Below, in pieces: positions 17,550-29,174 of a stretch of 29,915 bases of DNA (its first letter is position 1; each line of letters begins with the position of its first letter). The stretch lies in the NCBI GenBank assembly GCA_002077045.2, contig KZ111153.1, positions 186,094 to 216,008 of the forward strand, read 5' to 3'. This stretch comes from Rachicladosporium sp. CCFEE 5018 (taxonomy: Eukaryota; Ascomycota; Dothideomycetes; Cladosporiales; Cladosporiaceae). The notes beneath the pieces were generated by a model. That model was not told the DNA's origin. It did no database searches and was given only the letters and a program-made list of their open reading frames with translations. A program made the position numbers and the translations under genes.

Positions 17550-18537
17550 TCACACCCTTCTCGGCAGCTCCATCTCCACAACCCAAGGCGCATTTACAGC
17601 CCGGTTCGAATTATTCATAATCGCCGCATTGACCATCAGCGTCTCCCTCCCTGCTCTCAGTGATTTGCTCTCCTTCCCAGCGTCCTCCACGCCGGCCCTG
17701 CTGATACTTATCTCAATCTCCTCGCCCTCGTTCGTTTCTTGCCCATTCCAGGTCCTGACTTCATACCCATACCCCTCGTGAATGTGGCCAAAGCAATGCA
17801 TCTTCGGTCCTGCTCGTTCGACTGCCTTGAGCAAGCTATGGCAGCCGACGTGCTCGTTTCGGTTGGGGATGAGGTCCAAGGTTCCCATGGATGGACCATG
17901 CGTCATCATGATATCGGTGTTCTCCGGCACCTTGGAGGCAAAATGATCGGCATTACGCGGGTAGCCGAATGCCCATTCTCCACGTTCAGGTTGGTAGGGA
18001 GAGGCAAACAAAGAAAATGTCGCCCCGTTCTTCAAAGTGAAGTGATGGGTGCCCTCGGTAAGGTAAGTGACGCCGGCGTCTGTAGCCAGTTTGCCAGTCA
18101 TGATCTCGACTGCCTGGTCGTGTTCTTCCGGTTCGTCGTCTTCGTCGAGATGCGTAGCCCAATGTTCACCGTCTAGTGATATGTCGTGGTTCCCAGGAAT
18201 CACAAGCTTCAACTCGGCGTCAATGGGTCCAAGCAATTCAAGAGCCTTTCGATAAGCTGATAAACCGCCGACTTGTGTAAGATCACCACAGTGCAGCAGG
18301 ACGTCGACCTGCGAGTGAGGTTTCAGTAGGGGTGAAGTCATGGGAAGGGAATTGTGGAAGTCATGGGACATCGTCGAGTGAAGTGATGCCGCATCGTCGA
18401 ATAAAGCAACATACCCTGGGCATCTTTTGCGCAAGCGGGCATCCTTCCTCCGCAGATGCGATCTCGAAATTATGCGTGTCGGAGATGATAAGGAAGGAAG
18501 TCTTGATGTTGTCGTCGCTTGGAGTGTGAGAAGCCAT
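17550..18537 (-). CDS. Calcineurin-like metallophosphoesterase, MPPED/UPF0046 type
   Basis: The exons are 18537-18415 and 18308-17550. The 106-nt intron (18414-18309) has donor GTATGT and acceptor CGCAG. The product is 293 aa. The two-metal motifs appear in order: FLIISDTHN (residues 16-24), LLHCGDLTQVGG just after the junction, VIPGNHDISLDG, MMTHGPSMG and HCFGHIHEGYG. Splicing is needed to join the first motif to the second, as the two lie in different frames. The overall layout, including IMMTHGPSMG and HEGYG, is that of the MPPED1/MPPED2 group, but this protein keeps the metal-binding His in GHIH that human MPPED2 replaces with Gly (family knowledge). The substrate is unknown; family members are phosphodiesterases. 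The intron is open in the exon-2 frame, so automatic callers may predict a wrong N-terminus. Confidence 0.88.
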
Positions 18538-19016
18538 AGCTGAGAATGTTGTTGCTGTCTCGAACGATAGTCGGATGTGTGTGATGTGCAGTATGAATCT
18601 AAGAGTAACAGCAATGAACTGTGGAGATCTTGTTAGAACAGTATCGTAGCCCGTCGGAACAAGTGAAAGAAGAACGAGACTAGGAATACTACCTGCACTC
18701 ACCGCCTCTTAATCATCGCTGTCGGCGTCCTCGAAATGGAGCAATCGAGTTGCAGCCAATCCAGAATGTGTATATATGCTGACCGTGTACTGAATGCCTA
18801 CTCGCTGTCAGCGAACATGATCGAAACGCTTATGCACTTGTTTGTGAGGTGGTGTAGAGCGGCGTATGTACAGTTCGGCCCGCCATGACTATGCTCCCTG
18901 AGTCTATTGTCCCAAGTCCATACCTCCAGTGACCGATCATGACCTCGCCTCCCAAACGCCTACCGATCCAAACCCATGCACCCGTCCCAACAACTCCGCG
19001 CTCGTCCTCTCCTCGC
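18538..19016 (-). promoter_or_regulatory. Phosphoesterase promoter with TATA, CCAAT and a likely 5'UTR intron
   Basis: On the minus strand the order is: a TATATAT run (18777-18771), then a candidate intron from 18702 (GTGAGT) to 18619 (CCACAG) with branch CTAAC, then the ATG at 18537. CCAAT is read on the plus strand at 18756-18760. The spacing puts a start site between 18770 and 18703, which is consistent. The left-over part up to 19016 holds the GID1 3' spacer. Confidence 0.45.
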
Positions 19017-21313
19017 TCACCGCGCAGCCAGTAAATCCTCCTGTACATTCACCATGCCCGCCGCTCCTCCCGCTTTACTCGCGGTAGCTTCCAGCAGCGC
19101 CTCAGTCTGCGCTGCGAGCTTCTCCAGAGCTGCCGATTTGGGCTTGCCGAGACTCACTACAACGCAATGTCAGCACAAACGCCTTGACGCCTCTTCCACG
19201 CCGGACTTACCAAGTACGGCCCCATTGACGCCTTCAGCGATGCCCACTCGCCCTCGCACATCCATCAGACCTCCCACAACACTACTCTTGGGATCCACAT
19301 ACGCCACAATCGCAAACACATCTTCCAGCACCTTTCTCACTTCCGGGTTTGGCGAGTTGCCGAACTCGGCTTGTAACTCTTTGCCGTAAGCAACGGCGGA
19401 GGAGAGCAGGTCGTTACCCTTCATTGGTCGGACGAGAGAGGAGACCGAGGTCGACATCTCAATGTCATCTCCATGGTAGGCCGCATAAGCAGGGACATCA
19501 ATTTCCATATCTTCCTCTTGCTCATCCTCCTCAGGCACTGGGTCTGTGAGAGCGGCGCCACCATTCTCTTCACTGCCGTTAGCGTGGCCATTGCTGCCAA
19601 CAGACTCGATGCTCTTGTCCATCCCTCCTACTTCGCTCGTTGCGTTCGTGACAGCGGAGATCTCCGCATATCGCCGCATCATCTCAATGAACTTCCTACA
19701 CCGAAGTCTGAAGTAGATCTCCTTGTTCCTCTCATCTTGTAGTACGAGCGGGTAGTATGACTGCGTATACTTCAGCGCTCGGTCTATGTCGCCGTCCAGG
19801 ATAGCTTTGCGGATCTTCTGCCGTTGCGAAGCGTGGATGTCGTCGTCGGCGCTGAGGGTAAACGGATCTGAGCCGTTTCCGCTGGTGGAGGGTGCAGGTC
19901 CCAGCGTTACAGCTGCACGAAACTGTAAGTCTGCGGCGAACGCATGTGATGACTCGATGTAGCCTTCATGGGCTAGGTATTGGCTAATTAGATTGTTCAC
20001 CAGTGCTGTCTCGTCATCCGGCTTGTGCAAGGTTGAAGCATCTGCTTGGTTCAGCTCTGCTCGTACAGTCGCACGCTCCTCTCGCATCATGGCATCAATA
20101 TCGAAGACGAATGGCTGCCGGCCAAAGTTGGCTCGGATGTGATCACCATTCCGCTTCAAGCCGATCGATGGGTACACGCTCATCTCATGCTTGAGACCCG
20201 AGAATGCCGTACCTGTGAAGCTCGTCAGCATTTGCCACCTTCCGGTATCTCATCTGATAGATCGCAAAGCCACTCACCAAGGTACACCCCGTTTCTCGTG
20301 AAGAAAGCCTCCCCAGTCCTCCAGTTGATGCCACACCCAATAACATCCGGCGCTTCAAACTTCGGCCCATATGCCTTCCCCGTCGTGCTACTACTAAATG
20401 CATTACCATCATCGCCATGATAAGCCCAGCTATCGCTCTCCCACCCAGGTAATCGATTCAGCACAGTCTTCCTCCCACTAAACCCGACAGCAAGACTGTA
20501 GTGACTCTGCTTCGACAGCGTCAGAATCGTGACCTCGTAGTAGTACAATCCGCACTCCTTCGGCATCGCATTATCGGCGCGTATCGAGGCTGCGTCGTCG
20601 GTAGTCACTGGGCGCGCGGCGTTGGTGAAGCGGACTTCTGTGCCGTCTCCGAGAATCTCGAGGCCGTGCATCTTGTCCTCGTCGCTCCATCTGCTCGGCA
20701 GTGCTCTCGAGCTCTCGTCTTGTCTTGAGCTAGCTGGTGGAAGTCGCTCAATGACGTCCTGCGCTACGCCTCGGTGGATGTAGCCCTGCCCATGTCCGTG
20801 ACCCGTTGAACTCTTCCCGAGGTTGACCATACTACTACTTGTGCTCAGCGACGCTCTGCGGTCCAGCCCTCCGGTGGAACCCGCCAGCTTTGCCGCTTCC
20901 CTCAGCTCAGCAAGATGTGCATCCCACTCCCTTCTCAAACGTCCCACAAAACGACTCCTTCTAAGATAGCTCGGCGTGAAGAACGGCAGGTGCTGGTCAT
21001 GCAGCGTACAGTGCAGCCCGTCCTCATATCGTAACACCTCTCCACTCCATCGTGGTCGGCTCTTGTAGCTCCCATGCCCTCCACCTGCCCCGTCCATGCC
21101 AGTATCGTACGACGGGTTCCTGCTATGCTCACCTCTAGTCTGCGGTCTTGAGGACGAAGTCGAAGGGTTCGCAGGGTTCGAGATCGAGGTAAAGGATGTC
21201 TGCGTTGGATTTGTGATTCCCGCAGCTACTGTGGCGTAAGAAGGCCGTCGGGCGGCTGTCGAGTCTGTTGAGCGTCGGGGGTAGGGCGGATAGGCAGAGT
21301 AGGGGTTGGACAT
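19017..21313 (-). CDS. VID30: Gid1/Vid30 (RanBPM-type) subunit of the GID/CTLH E3 ubiquitin ligase
   Basis: There are three exons: 21313-20278, 20212-19211 and 19156-19017. The introns are 65 nt (GTGAGT, CTGAC, CACAG) and 54 nt (GTAAGT, CTGAC, TGTAG). The product is 725 aa. A Ser/Pro-rich N-terminus precedes a SPRY domain (about 208-384, with GLYYYEVTIL, SVGFS-like LAVGFSGRK and PFVFDI). LisH (about 414-440, NNLISQYLAHEGYIESSHAF), CTLH (about 473-526) and a CRA region to the end complete the SPRY-LisH-CTLH-CRA order of yeast Gid1/Vid30 and animal RanBP9. Splice 1 repairs the SPRY domain (GVYLG|TAFSG). Splice 2 replaces a premature end with a CRA tail (SLGKPKSAALEKLA onward). The GID ligase degrades gluconeogenic enzymes when glucose returns, and Gid1 holds the substrate receptors (family knowledge). 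Confidence 0.93.
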
Positions 21314-22153
21314 TGTCAGAGCGGAGGAGCGCCTGGAAAGGCAGCTCTAGTGGTCGCGATTGCTGGGGATCGGGCTGATCGACAGACCGGTGACTCAAAG
21401 ATCGTGGGCAATCGCAGATTAAAACGCAGTGATTGTGGAATTGCTGCTCAAGAGGGGAGCCGGTTGAGGCCAGAGCAAGCAGATCGAAGAGTGGAGGTCG
21501 GGAGGATACGGCTATGCCTGCTTTGCCTGCAATCGCCTTGCCCGTGACTACCGATTCAGGCCAAGCTCGACGCTGGAATCACCGAATGGACACATCTTAG
21601 ATCGATCGAGTCAGTAGGTAAGGTTCGCAGGCAATGTTGGTGTCACGATCATGAAGTCAAAGGTTGAGTGATGGTTGCGCAGCGAGGTCGGTTCGGATGC
21701 AGCCCCGCAATCGCGCTATGCGAGCACGAATGACAACGACGACGATAAGATGACAGCATGTGATCATACAATAGTCACATGCACGCTGGAATGCTGGAGA
21801 GGCGCATGTTGTGGAGGTGACAAGGCATCTGAGCCAAGTTGTTTCTGTTATGCATGCCGCATGACCTTGAGATTACACTGAATGAGCACACTCCCCATTG
21901 ACGACAGCTTGACGCTGCAGTCGACGTACCATGAGTATACTGCATTGTAGCTGGTGACGATGTGGGACATCAGTCCGATCTCCAGTAGCCTATAGTCGCT
22001 GTGCTCCGAGACCCCAACGCCATGCTAAATATATCAAGAAAGTCTCCTCGAAGTATGAACACGATACCGACGCGACCACTCTGCTTTGCGACAGTCAGCA
22101 AAGGTGCTATGAATAGTAAGTGCACAGTGTGAGATAGACTTACCATGGTCGGC
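21314..22153. promoter_or_regulatory. GID1 upstream region
   Basis: These 840 bp lie between the VID30 start and the IES4 stop. They hold a perfect 8-bp inverted repeat, GCATGTGA (21756-21763) and TCACATGC (21775-21782) with an 11-nt spacer, about 440 bp upstream of the VID30 ATG. No TATA box near the start codon was recognised. Confidence 0.35.
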
Positions 22154-23048
22154 CTAAGCAACAGCGGCGACTGCTGGCTGCGGCGGCGGCGAACTCGCCA
22201 CCCCTTCCATTGGCTCGCCGGCTTCCATTTTCTGCTCCACTGCACTGACACTCCTTTCGCTCTGCACAGCACTACTGTCAGGCATCTTGACCTCGCTCGA
22301 GCTGTCGCTCTTCATCTCGCCATCCGCGCTCCCGTTCACCCCATTAGTCTTCGGGGGTGCTTTCCAAGTCGCCATACCCCATGTCGTGCCGGTGAAGGAT
22401 TTGAGTTGTAAACCAGACTTCTGCCAGCGACGGCAGGGTTTGCCTGTGCGATCCAAGGCGCGCAGACCGGCGTTGATAGCGCCGGTGTTTGCTTTGGGAC
22501 CAAGCTTATGTGCTGGGATCGGGTTTGGTGCTGGGTTGGGACCGGAGGTGGTGCGGTCGATGGAGCCGTCTGGTCTAAGAAGCACGTTAGTGAATGCACA
22601 TATGCAGGGAGTCCACGAGTATCGGGTGCGCGTGCACGTGTACTCACAGTCTAGGCTTCTTCTTCGGCCCTGGTCGTGCGCGTTCCCTCGGTGTGCCCAT
22701 AGGATCTATTGTCGGGGGCGCCCTCTTCCGCCCCGTGATAGCAGCAGCACCACCTCGTTTCCGTCGGCCATCGACTTTCGGTGGAGGTGCAAGCGCATTA
22801 GGGTCAGGTGTGTCGGCAGTCGTGGCAGCCGGTGTCGAAGCCGACTCTGATGACTTGTCTGCCGACGAAGAGTCTGGTTGGATGATCGCTGGTGTAGTCT
22901 CGAGCTTGGGTACGCTTGCTGGAGAAGCGGATGGCTTCGGTGGGGAGGGCGTATGTGGGAACCGCGACAGCGTGTCTGGTGAGAGATGCAGCGTGATTAT
23001 ATGCGTCTTGCGTGCCGACTTGCTCGAGGGCTTGGCAGTTGTCGACAT
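22154..23048 (-). CDS. IES4: INO80 chromatin-remodelling complex subunit Ies4
   Basis: The exons are 23048-22648 and 22574-22154. The 73-nt intron has donor GTGAGT, branch CTAAC and acceptor TTAG. The product is 273 aa. The N-terminal segment THIITLHLSPDTLSRF opens the fold. A basic stretch (KVDGRRKRGG, GRKRAPP, PRERARPGPKKKPRL) crosses the junction into PDGSID. The conserved core follows: KLGPKANTGAINAGLRALDR, then GKPCRRW and FTGTTWG. This matches the Ies4 family (formerly DUF1711) of fungal INO80 (family knowledge). The tail is Ser/Pro/Ala-rich and disordered. In yeast, Ies4 is linked to checkpoint signalling through its phosphorylation; here only the family match is seen. Confidence 0.85.
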
Positions 23049-24239
23049 GATGGGTGGTGCAGACGATGATATGCGTGTTCTGCTATGGTGGTGTAGTTAA
23101 TGTTCAGTAGCAGGATGTGTCGTATTGCGCCCGGCGACGCCTCGCGCAAGCGCTCGTTTGCAACAGATGGAATGTCGCAGGGTCACATGTAGTGCTATGC
23201 CATGTACACACTTTTCTTGTCGCAGTCCTGGTCAGTGATTGCAGTGATGTCCAGTGTCGACAGTGATTATGGTATTCGATGATGATGTGTTGATGAAGAG
23301 AAAGCAACACAGAGAGGCGTGGCACTCGTGTGTTGCGGGAGTCGTGGGATGATTTCCATGGCGTAAGCTTTGTCCGTTGACCAACTCGGGGCGGCTGTAC
23401 TGTTCGCGTGGCCTGGATTGTCGCCAAAGGAGATCAAATCCCTGAGTTCCGATGTTTGTTCGAGATCAAGTCCGTGCGCTGTGCACGTGATCGTCGACGA
23501 GACAATGTCCTTCTCATGCTCTGTTGTATATACGAATGATACGTCGAATGTGGTGATCATCATTCGAATTGCATGGGCATGACGATCTGCGATCAATTAA
23601 GAATGCAATCATGCAAACATTTGGAATGTTTCGCAATCAAAGTCGTTCCTACCTGGCGCCTTCCAACCGCCAGAGTTCTTGGCACTTGCCTGGACTTTTC
23701 GACTTTCTCCCCTTCGCCGAACTCTCCTACCCTCACAACGCTATCGTGAGCTTGCACGTAAACACAAATATCGTGCAAACCACTTGAGTTCTACAATTAC
23801 TGCATCTGTCACGATCATCTCGAGAATGTGTCGTTGACACACCTTGATCCGGTTCACACTTTCGCCAACCGCTCCACAATGATTGTGGATTCAAGGTGAG
23901 ACTAAGAGGCGATCTGGACATGTACCAGACTGGACGATTTGGACCGCTCGGCATACACGAGAGGAGAACATGCTCTATTTTCACGTCTCATGTCAATTGA
24001 GCTCAATAAACCGCCGCGTCGTAACGATGTACTGTTTCTCGTTTGGTGCTATTTAACGAGCATAATAATCCCCAGCAGACTCCAATATGCTTATCATTCG
24101 CACCGGCCTTGTGGTTCAGCTGACCTCATGGCATCCTTCCTATGTCCGACCATACCTCGAAATGCAATCCCTCAACCAAGTCATAACTCATAACAATTCC
24201 TTCTCATTTCCTTCTTTACCTCTGTCTGAGGCTTGTCAC
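23049..24239. other. Intergenic stretch, 1.2 kb
   Basis: It holds the IES4 promoter at its left end. I saw no coding potential beyond short overlapping ORFs of 60-110 codons. A perfect 7-bp hairpin, AAACATT (23615-23621) and AATGTTT (23625-23631), has a 3-nt loop. CACGTG occurs near 23484. No TATA close to the IES4 ATG was found. Confidence 0.35.
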
Positions 24240-24512
24240 TCACTCCGTCACAGTCTCCTCGCCTAGGTGCAGGAACTGATTCTTCTCGCTGCTTGCTTTC
24301 TGCGCCCTGATCTTCTCGAGCGGCTCGATTGCCTCTGATACCGAGGACGCTCGCTTGTCAGCTGTTGATAGTGGCGAGCTGGCCGAGCGAGTCGAAGTTG
24401 GCGAAGTTGAGGTTTGAGATGCTGCAGTGTGGCTATCGGGGCCGACTTCGACGGGAGAGAGGACCAAGAAGGTGCCGGAATTGCGATGTGGTGCTGATGA
24501 GTGAGAAGACAT
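24240..24512 (-). CDS. Small hypothetical Ser/Thr-rich protein (90 aa)
   Basis: An ATG-initiated ORF of 90 codons opens with NSGTFLVLSPVEVGPD and closes with QFLHLGEETVTE, with a Ser/Thr-rich disordered middle. This layout resembles small ascomycete proteins that pair an FL-LSP-x-GP opening with an FLKLG-like ending, as I recall them; I could not check this. It has no signal peptide, membrane segment or cysteine. It may be a real gene because it is isolated and its composition differs from that of the shadow ORFs. The function is unknown. Confidence 0.5.
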   Translation of the reverse strand: MSSHSSAPHRNSGTFLVLSPVEVGPDSHTAASQTSTSPTSTRSASSPLSTADKRASSVSEAIEPLEKIRAQKASSEKNQFLHLGEETVTE

Positions 24513-25649
24513 GACGTGTGGTTGTGAAAAGGATACCCGGGTGATGTGATGGCGGTGGTCAACTAGGACCTCGTGAAGGGATGGGTGATATTCTCGACGG
24601 TTCGGTGAGACGATCTGGATGCGGTTTAACGGAGAGCTTTACTGCGCTCTTAATATTCTTTTGGTGTTGACACGCACAGCAGGACGTAGAGATCGTAGGG
24701 AAGGGGGCAGAAAGCACGTGCGCTACCACCGACCTGCCTATATACCACCATCTACCCATCGTCATGCCTACAAAGGTACACCCACGCTCGATGCAAAGCC
24801 AACAAGAACTCTCAGCCGCTACACTCCGGATCTCACACGAGCACACCAGCGAGATCTGAGCTCTGGACCTATCAGAATACTCGTGACCAACGATAGCAGT
24901 GCTCCGCTGGTCCAGTACAAGCAGCGCGTGGGAGGCAGTCGGGTGACGTCGGAGAGCTTCTACTTGTGAGTCAAGGTTTGGCCAATGAGGTCAAACATAA
25001 CCTATTGCGGGAATAGTGAGTAAGTCCAAATAGGTTCGATGTGCCTCGGATGTCGAAGAGAGGGTTGTTGCATGTATCATAGTATCAAGCTCGTCCGGAG
25101 TGTAGCTCCACCCCAGCATGATCAAGGTCCAATCATGCTGTTCGAGGGATGCGTCGGCTGCTGGGGGGTACAGCTTGAGCATCACCAAAGGCCAGGAACC
25201 GCGCCATTGTCAAGATAGATCGCGTCGGTACTGCTGTCGATGTCAGTATTTACTGCAGAGACATTGAGCTAGTCAATGATTTTAGCTGAGGTGAGGTAGC
25301 TGAGCTGCCGCGTGTAACCGCAAGGAGGGGCTGTACCTTCCCATAGAAACCTGCACTCGCGACTGAGACACATGTCAGCAGGCGATATGATACTGAGAGG
25401 TTGATGTGGTAGTAGACATTGTAATGCTATCCTATTTGGCTTGCGCAACTAAATGCTAAGAAGTAGCTCGCCTTCGACCGCCGCCCCGCAACAATGCACT
25501 GGGTATAACGGGACGGCATGTACATATTGTCCTTCTCGTGCTGAACCAACCTTGCATCCGTCATCAAGTACCTTTCATCAGTGATATGCCTCATCAGATT
25601 CATCCATCATCCAAGCTCTTCCAATGACAAACCCAATACGAAACATCGA
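24513..25649. other. Intergenic stretch, 1.1 kb
   Basis: It holds the upstream region of the small ORF and the 3' end of the glucanase gene. It includes CACGTG at about 24715 and TATATACC at about 24740 on the plus strand, with an ATG some 20 bp further on that opens only about 32 codons. No gene is supported. Confidence 0.3.
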
Positions 25650-27033
25650 TCAAGTGCAAACCGCGCCAAACTGCCTATCCGTCAACGGCTGCGGGAAGAT
25701 CCCGGCGTCAATCAGTCTGAAAGCATCCCACTCGGGCGAAGCTTCGGTCTTGAAGTTCCAGAAGATCCAGCCGTTAGTCGCGCGCTCGAAAGCCTCCAGC
25801 TGCGCCTCAATATACCCTCTCATGTCCTTCTTAAAGTCATCCGTCCAAGTCTCGATGAAGTTGATGTTGGCACAGCTGCCGATGTACTTGGAGCCTGGGT
25901 AGAGGCCCTCGTAGCGAGCGCCGACACCGTAGCCGTTCAGGGCGGCGGCGCAGTCGGTCATGGCTGCGGACCACTCGCCGACAATGCTCCATTTGTCCGC
26001 GCCGGAGTAGCTACCCGCGTTGTTGCAGACGAGTTGGCGATGTTGCCACGGCTGAAGAGCGACGAGTTCGGGTGTGAAGACTTGGTATTCGTGGTGGTCT
26101 ACCACGACAAGCTGCGCGTTGTTGTCAGAGGGTGTCAGGAAGCCGTTGTAGGAGCTCGGCGTCTCGAAGCCGTCCTGGAACATCACGACGCGGGAAGAGG
26201 AGCTTTTGCGCTGATTGGCGTATGCGTCGCGTGTGAATTGCTTGGTGGTGCCGAGATTCAGAGCGGAGTTCAGGGGCTCGTTAAGGACTTCGATGGCGGC
26301 TACCACGTCATCGTAGGAGGATGCACCGTACTTGTCTTGCATCTGTTTGAGGATGGTCAGAGTACGAGAGACGGTATCACCCTGTTGCCAGCCTGGGCCA
26401 GGCGGAGTGGTCAAGCGTTGACCGCTGTTGTCGAAACCATTTTGGGAGCCTGGTGCGCCATGGAGGTCAAGAATCTGGGCAATGTCAGTATTTGCGTTGC
26501 ACTACTGACTACTTTGATCGCACTCACCACTTTGACTCCGACCTGCCTCGCCCAGCCGATGGCTTTGTCGAGGTAAGGTGCTGCGCCACTGGCGTACGGC
26601 GAGTTCGAGTTGTCGAATGCCCAGTAGCCGATCGGTATTCTCACGACGTTGAAACCAGACTTGGCGATCTTCTGGAAGTCTCCGAGCTGCACCCAGCTGT
26701 CCCAGTGAGGCTGTAGGACTTGATCGTGCGCTGCTTGCTGTCCGAGGACTTTACCAAGCGTGTACTCATCAACGATGCCTCTAGACATTGGAAACGACTG
26801 GAAGATTGACGGGGTAATCCATGGCTCAAGAACTAGCCATCCACCAAGGTTCACTCCTCGGATGGTTTCCTTGCCCCAGCTGATGCCACCGCTTGGTCCG
26901 TCTCGCTTTTGAAGCCTGGAATCGCGAGGAAGTTAGTATGAGCTCAGGTCAGTTGTCAAGGAATAACTTACGGTGCAGCCTGTGTGATTGATGCGAATGC
27001 GCAAAGCGCGGCCGTTGCGCTGCTGAACAACAT
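25650..27033 (-). CDS. EXG1: Secreted glucan exo-1,3-beta-glucosidase, GH5 (subfamily 9 type)
   Basis: There are three exons: 27033-26972, 26915-26528 and 26474-25650. The introns are 56 nt (GTAAGT, CTAAC, CCAG) and 53 nt (GTGAGT, CTGAC, CCAG). The product is 424 aa. A signal peptide (MLFSSATAALCAFASITQAA) is followed by a Kex2-like LQKR site. The mature enzyme opens with IRGVNLGGWLVLEPWITPS. Splice 2 gives GVKV|ILDLHGAPGSQNGFDNSG. The acid/base Glu lies in IEVLNEP (E216) and the nucleophile in VGEWSAAMTDC (E317). The protein ends FPQPLTDRQFGAVC. It releases glucose from beta-1,3-glucan ends and remodels the cell wall (family knowledge). The length is normal. Its divergent neighbour UAP1 makes the chitin precursor. 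Confidence 0.95.
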
Positions 27034-29174
27034 CCTGACGCCTTCACCAACTCCAGACCTTCCGAACAACTGTTCTGCTTGTTTGCTGAGAGGTCGTGTC
27101 AAGTCTTAACGTCAAGAGTGATTCTCTGGTTGTTCGGCGACTCGATTGGAATGTAGTAGGCGAGGAATGCTGATTTTCTAGTCCTGCCGAGCAACTTCAA
27201 ATCTTGCTGCTGAGATTATGGTATGCTTGGATATGAGAGAACCATGCAATAAGAAGAACAAGGATGTATTCGTATTCAAGGCAAGATGAAACACTCGCGC
27301 ACGTTCGTCGCTGTGGGTCGTTGAGGTTGGGCAGCGCGGTGGCAGGTATCTCCTAGACAGCAACGGTGAAGATATCAATGTCAAAGAGCGGCGCGTGCGA
27401 GAGATGAAGACCATCGGAAACTTGACCTACTAAGAGCGCGTGATGCTGGGCGGTGGAGTCTGCCCAACTAGTCGCGGTAGCGGTGGATCGCATTTTGCCA
27501 TGTTAGCATGCAGCTGTTATGCATGCGAAGTCGTCAGAGGTGCACGCCGCGGTTAGAGGAAAGCTGTAGGATTGGGTGGCTGACTGAAGCTTAATCTGCG
27601 GGACCGACGGCAAGATCCTCTTTCAGCCTAGACCCGCTGCATTCGCGATGGGACCCCTCGCAAATGCCATCATACCTTTTGAAGATCGACATAGGTGCAT
27701 GTGCTGCGTGACTACAGCTAGATGAAGAAGTGAGGAGAACGTGGCGCCACGTCGTCAGTCGCACAGCAGTAAAGTCCTCGTGATGAAGTGTCGCACCCGA
27801 CGCTGGAACGGAATAGGCGATGACGAGAACGGCGACAGAACAGGACGATTTGAAACCAGCCACGCTTTTCCCAGGGTCGCGGCAGTTTGATCCTCGTCAG
27901 TGCGCATCGGACCGGGACATCAATCGTCAGACCTCCACCTTCAAACTTTCGCATCGACGAGTGCCGGAGCTGGCGGCGCACACAGGCACCCACAGCGGCT
28001 GGGTATTACGTATAATGCCACGAAGACCACGCTTCATAGCCTTGCAAGCTGGATCAATAATAGGGGTGCATCCGCAAAGCGACACAATCCTCGGAAACAG
28101 GAGTGGCCCGTGAAGTAGAAATTCTCTGTGTACGCGTTGTCAGCGCTGGTTCTACGACTAACGACCGCGACCAATAAATCTCGTGTGCCTTGAGTCCATT
28201 CCCTGCCCAATCCTCGTATCGGGCGCTGACACAACTTCAGACCTGTACGGACGACAGTCGTCGTGGGCGAGACGCGCGATCGATGCTGCTTACGTTGCTC
28301 CACGGCGACAGCGAGAAAACCGGGCACGGGCGATACGAAGTGAGCCGCGACGCCTGGTCGATATTTCCTACACGGCTCGATGTACTTCGGCGTGGACAGC
28401 CAGAAGGTCTAACAAAAAGTCAGCGTTTATGAAGCCTCAAGCGCAGTGACAGACGTGGTCTGGATCTCGGCGATCAAGCGATTTGGTCCGTCTCGTAACC
28501 ATCTCCGCTTCTCCATAAGTTCGAATGCGCCCGTGATACTATGAGCGCCCCCACGACAGCGAATACATCAACCATTATCGGTAGGAGAGAGGGGGTTGGC
28601 CATTCTTTACTTCGCTCCGAGTTCGTCATTTTCACAGACTAGATCAGTGTGCCGTGCAAATTGACGAAAGCATTCTTGATGTCTCTATACACGTCGGGGC
28701 ATACGGGGCAAGAAGACATCGAGTATTCTGAGAGATGCGGTTCAGCTGTGATCGATTGTTCTAGTGAATGTCGCACTCCACCCATCGAGCGCTTGTGGGA
28801 GATTGTCATCTCAAGATGCAAGTGAATCCGAGGTCTTTGAGCGAAGCCATTCCATCAGTGGTAACATTGACAATACGGCTCGCTCGTGCCAAAAGCCCAA
28901 GGGACGTCGGGGGTACATCAGGAACATGTACATGTCGTGTAAAGGCTCGATGGTGCTCAGCCACGCGATTGCGGGGCTCTCTCTGCGTTCAATGCCCCAC
29001 CACGCAATGCTTGACGGTGAGTTCTTTGTACTTCGGTACGAAATCGTATCTTCGAGCTCGCGCATGACCTAGCATGCCCAAGAAGCAATTTCACAGGCAG
29101 TAACAAGTAGGTCATTCGACATTGTACAACGAAGTCTGCTCTATCTCAACCTTTGCTTGTATACATCTCCCAAC
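27034..29174. promoter_or_regulatory. 2.1 kb divergent spacer between EXG1 and UAP1
   Basis: The region must hold both promoters. Visible symmetric sites are GCATGCA/TGCATGC (27506-27512 and 27520-27526, 7-nt loop) and the near-perfect palindrome GACGACAGTCGTC (28250-28262). The ORFs inside are short. One reads like a signal peptide (minus, 27863-27591) but starts with GTG, not ATG. No gene is supported here. Confidence 0.4.

Noticed and set aside
24619..24969. 116-codon plus-strand ORF near a TATATACC box
   Set aside because: It has no domain and a basic shadow-like composition, and the ATG after the TATA run opens only about 32 codons in another frame.
25581..26576. 331-codon ORF antisense to the glucanase
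   Set aside because: It is a shadow of the GH5 exon 3 and second intron, with no domain of its own.
27591..27863. Possible small secreted protein with a signal-peptide-like start
   Set aside because: The ORF begins at GTG, and the only ATG lies after the hydrophobic stretch, so no secreted product is supported.
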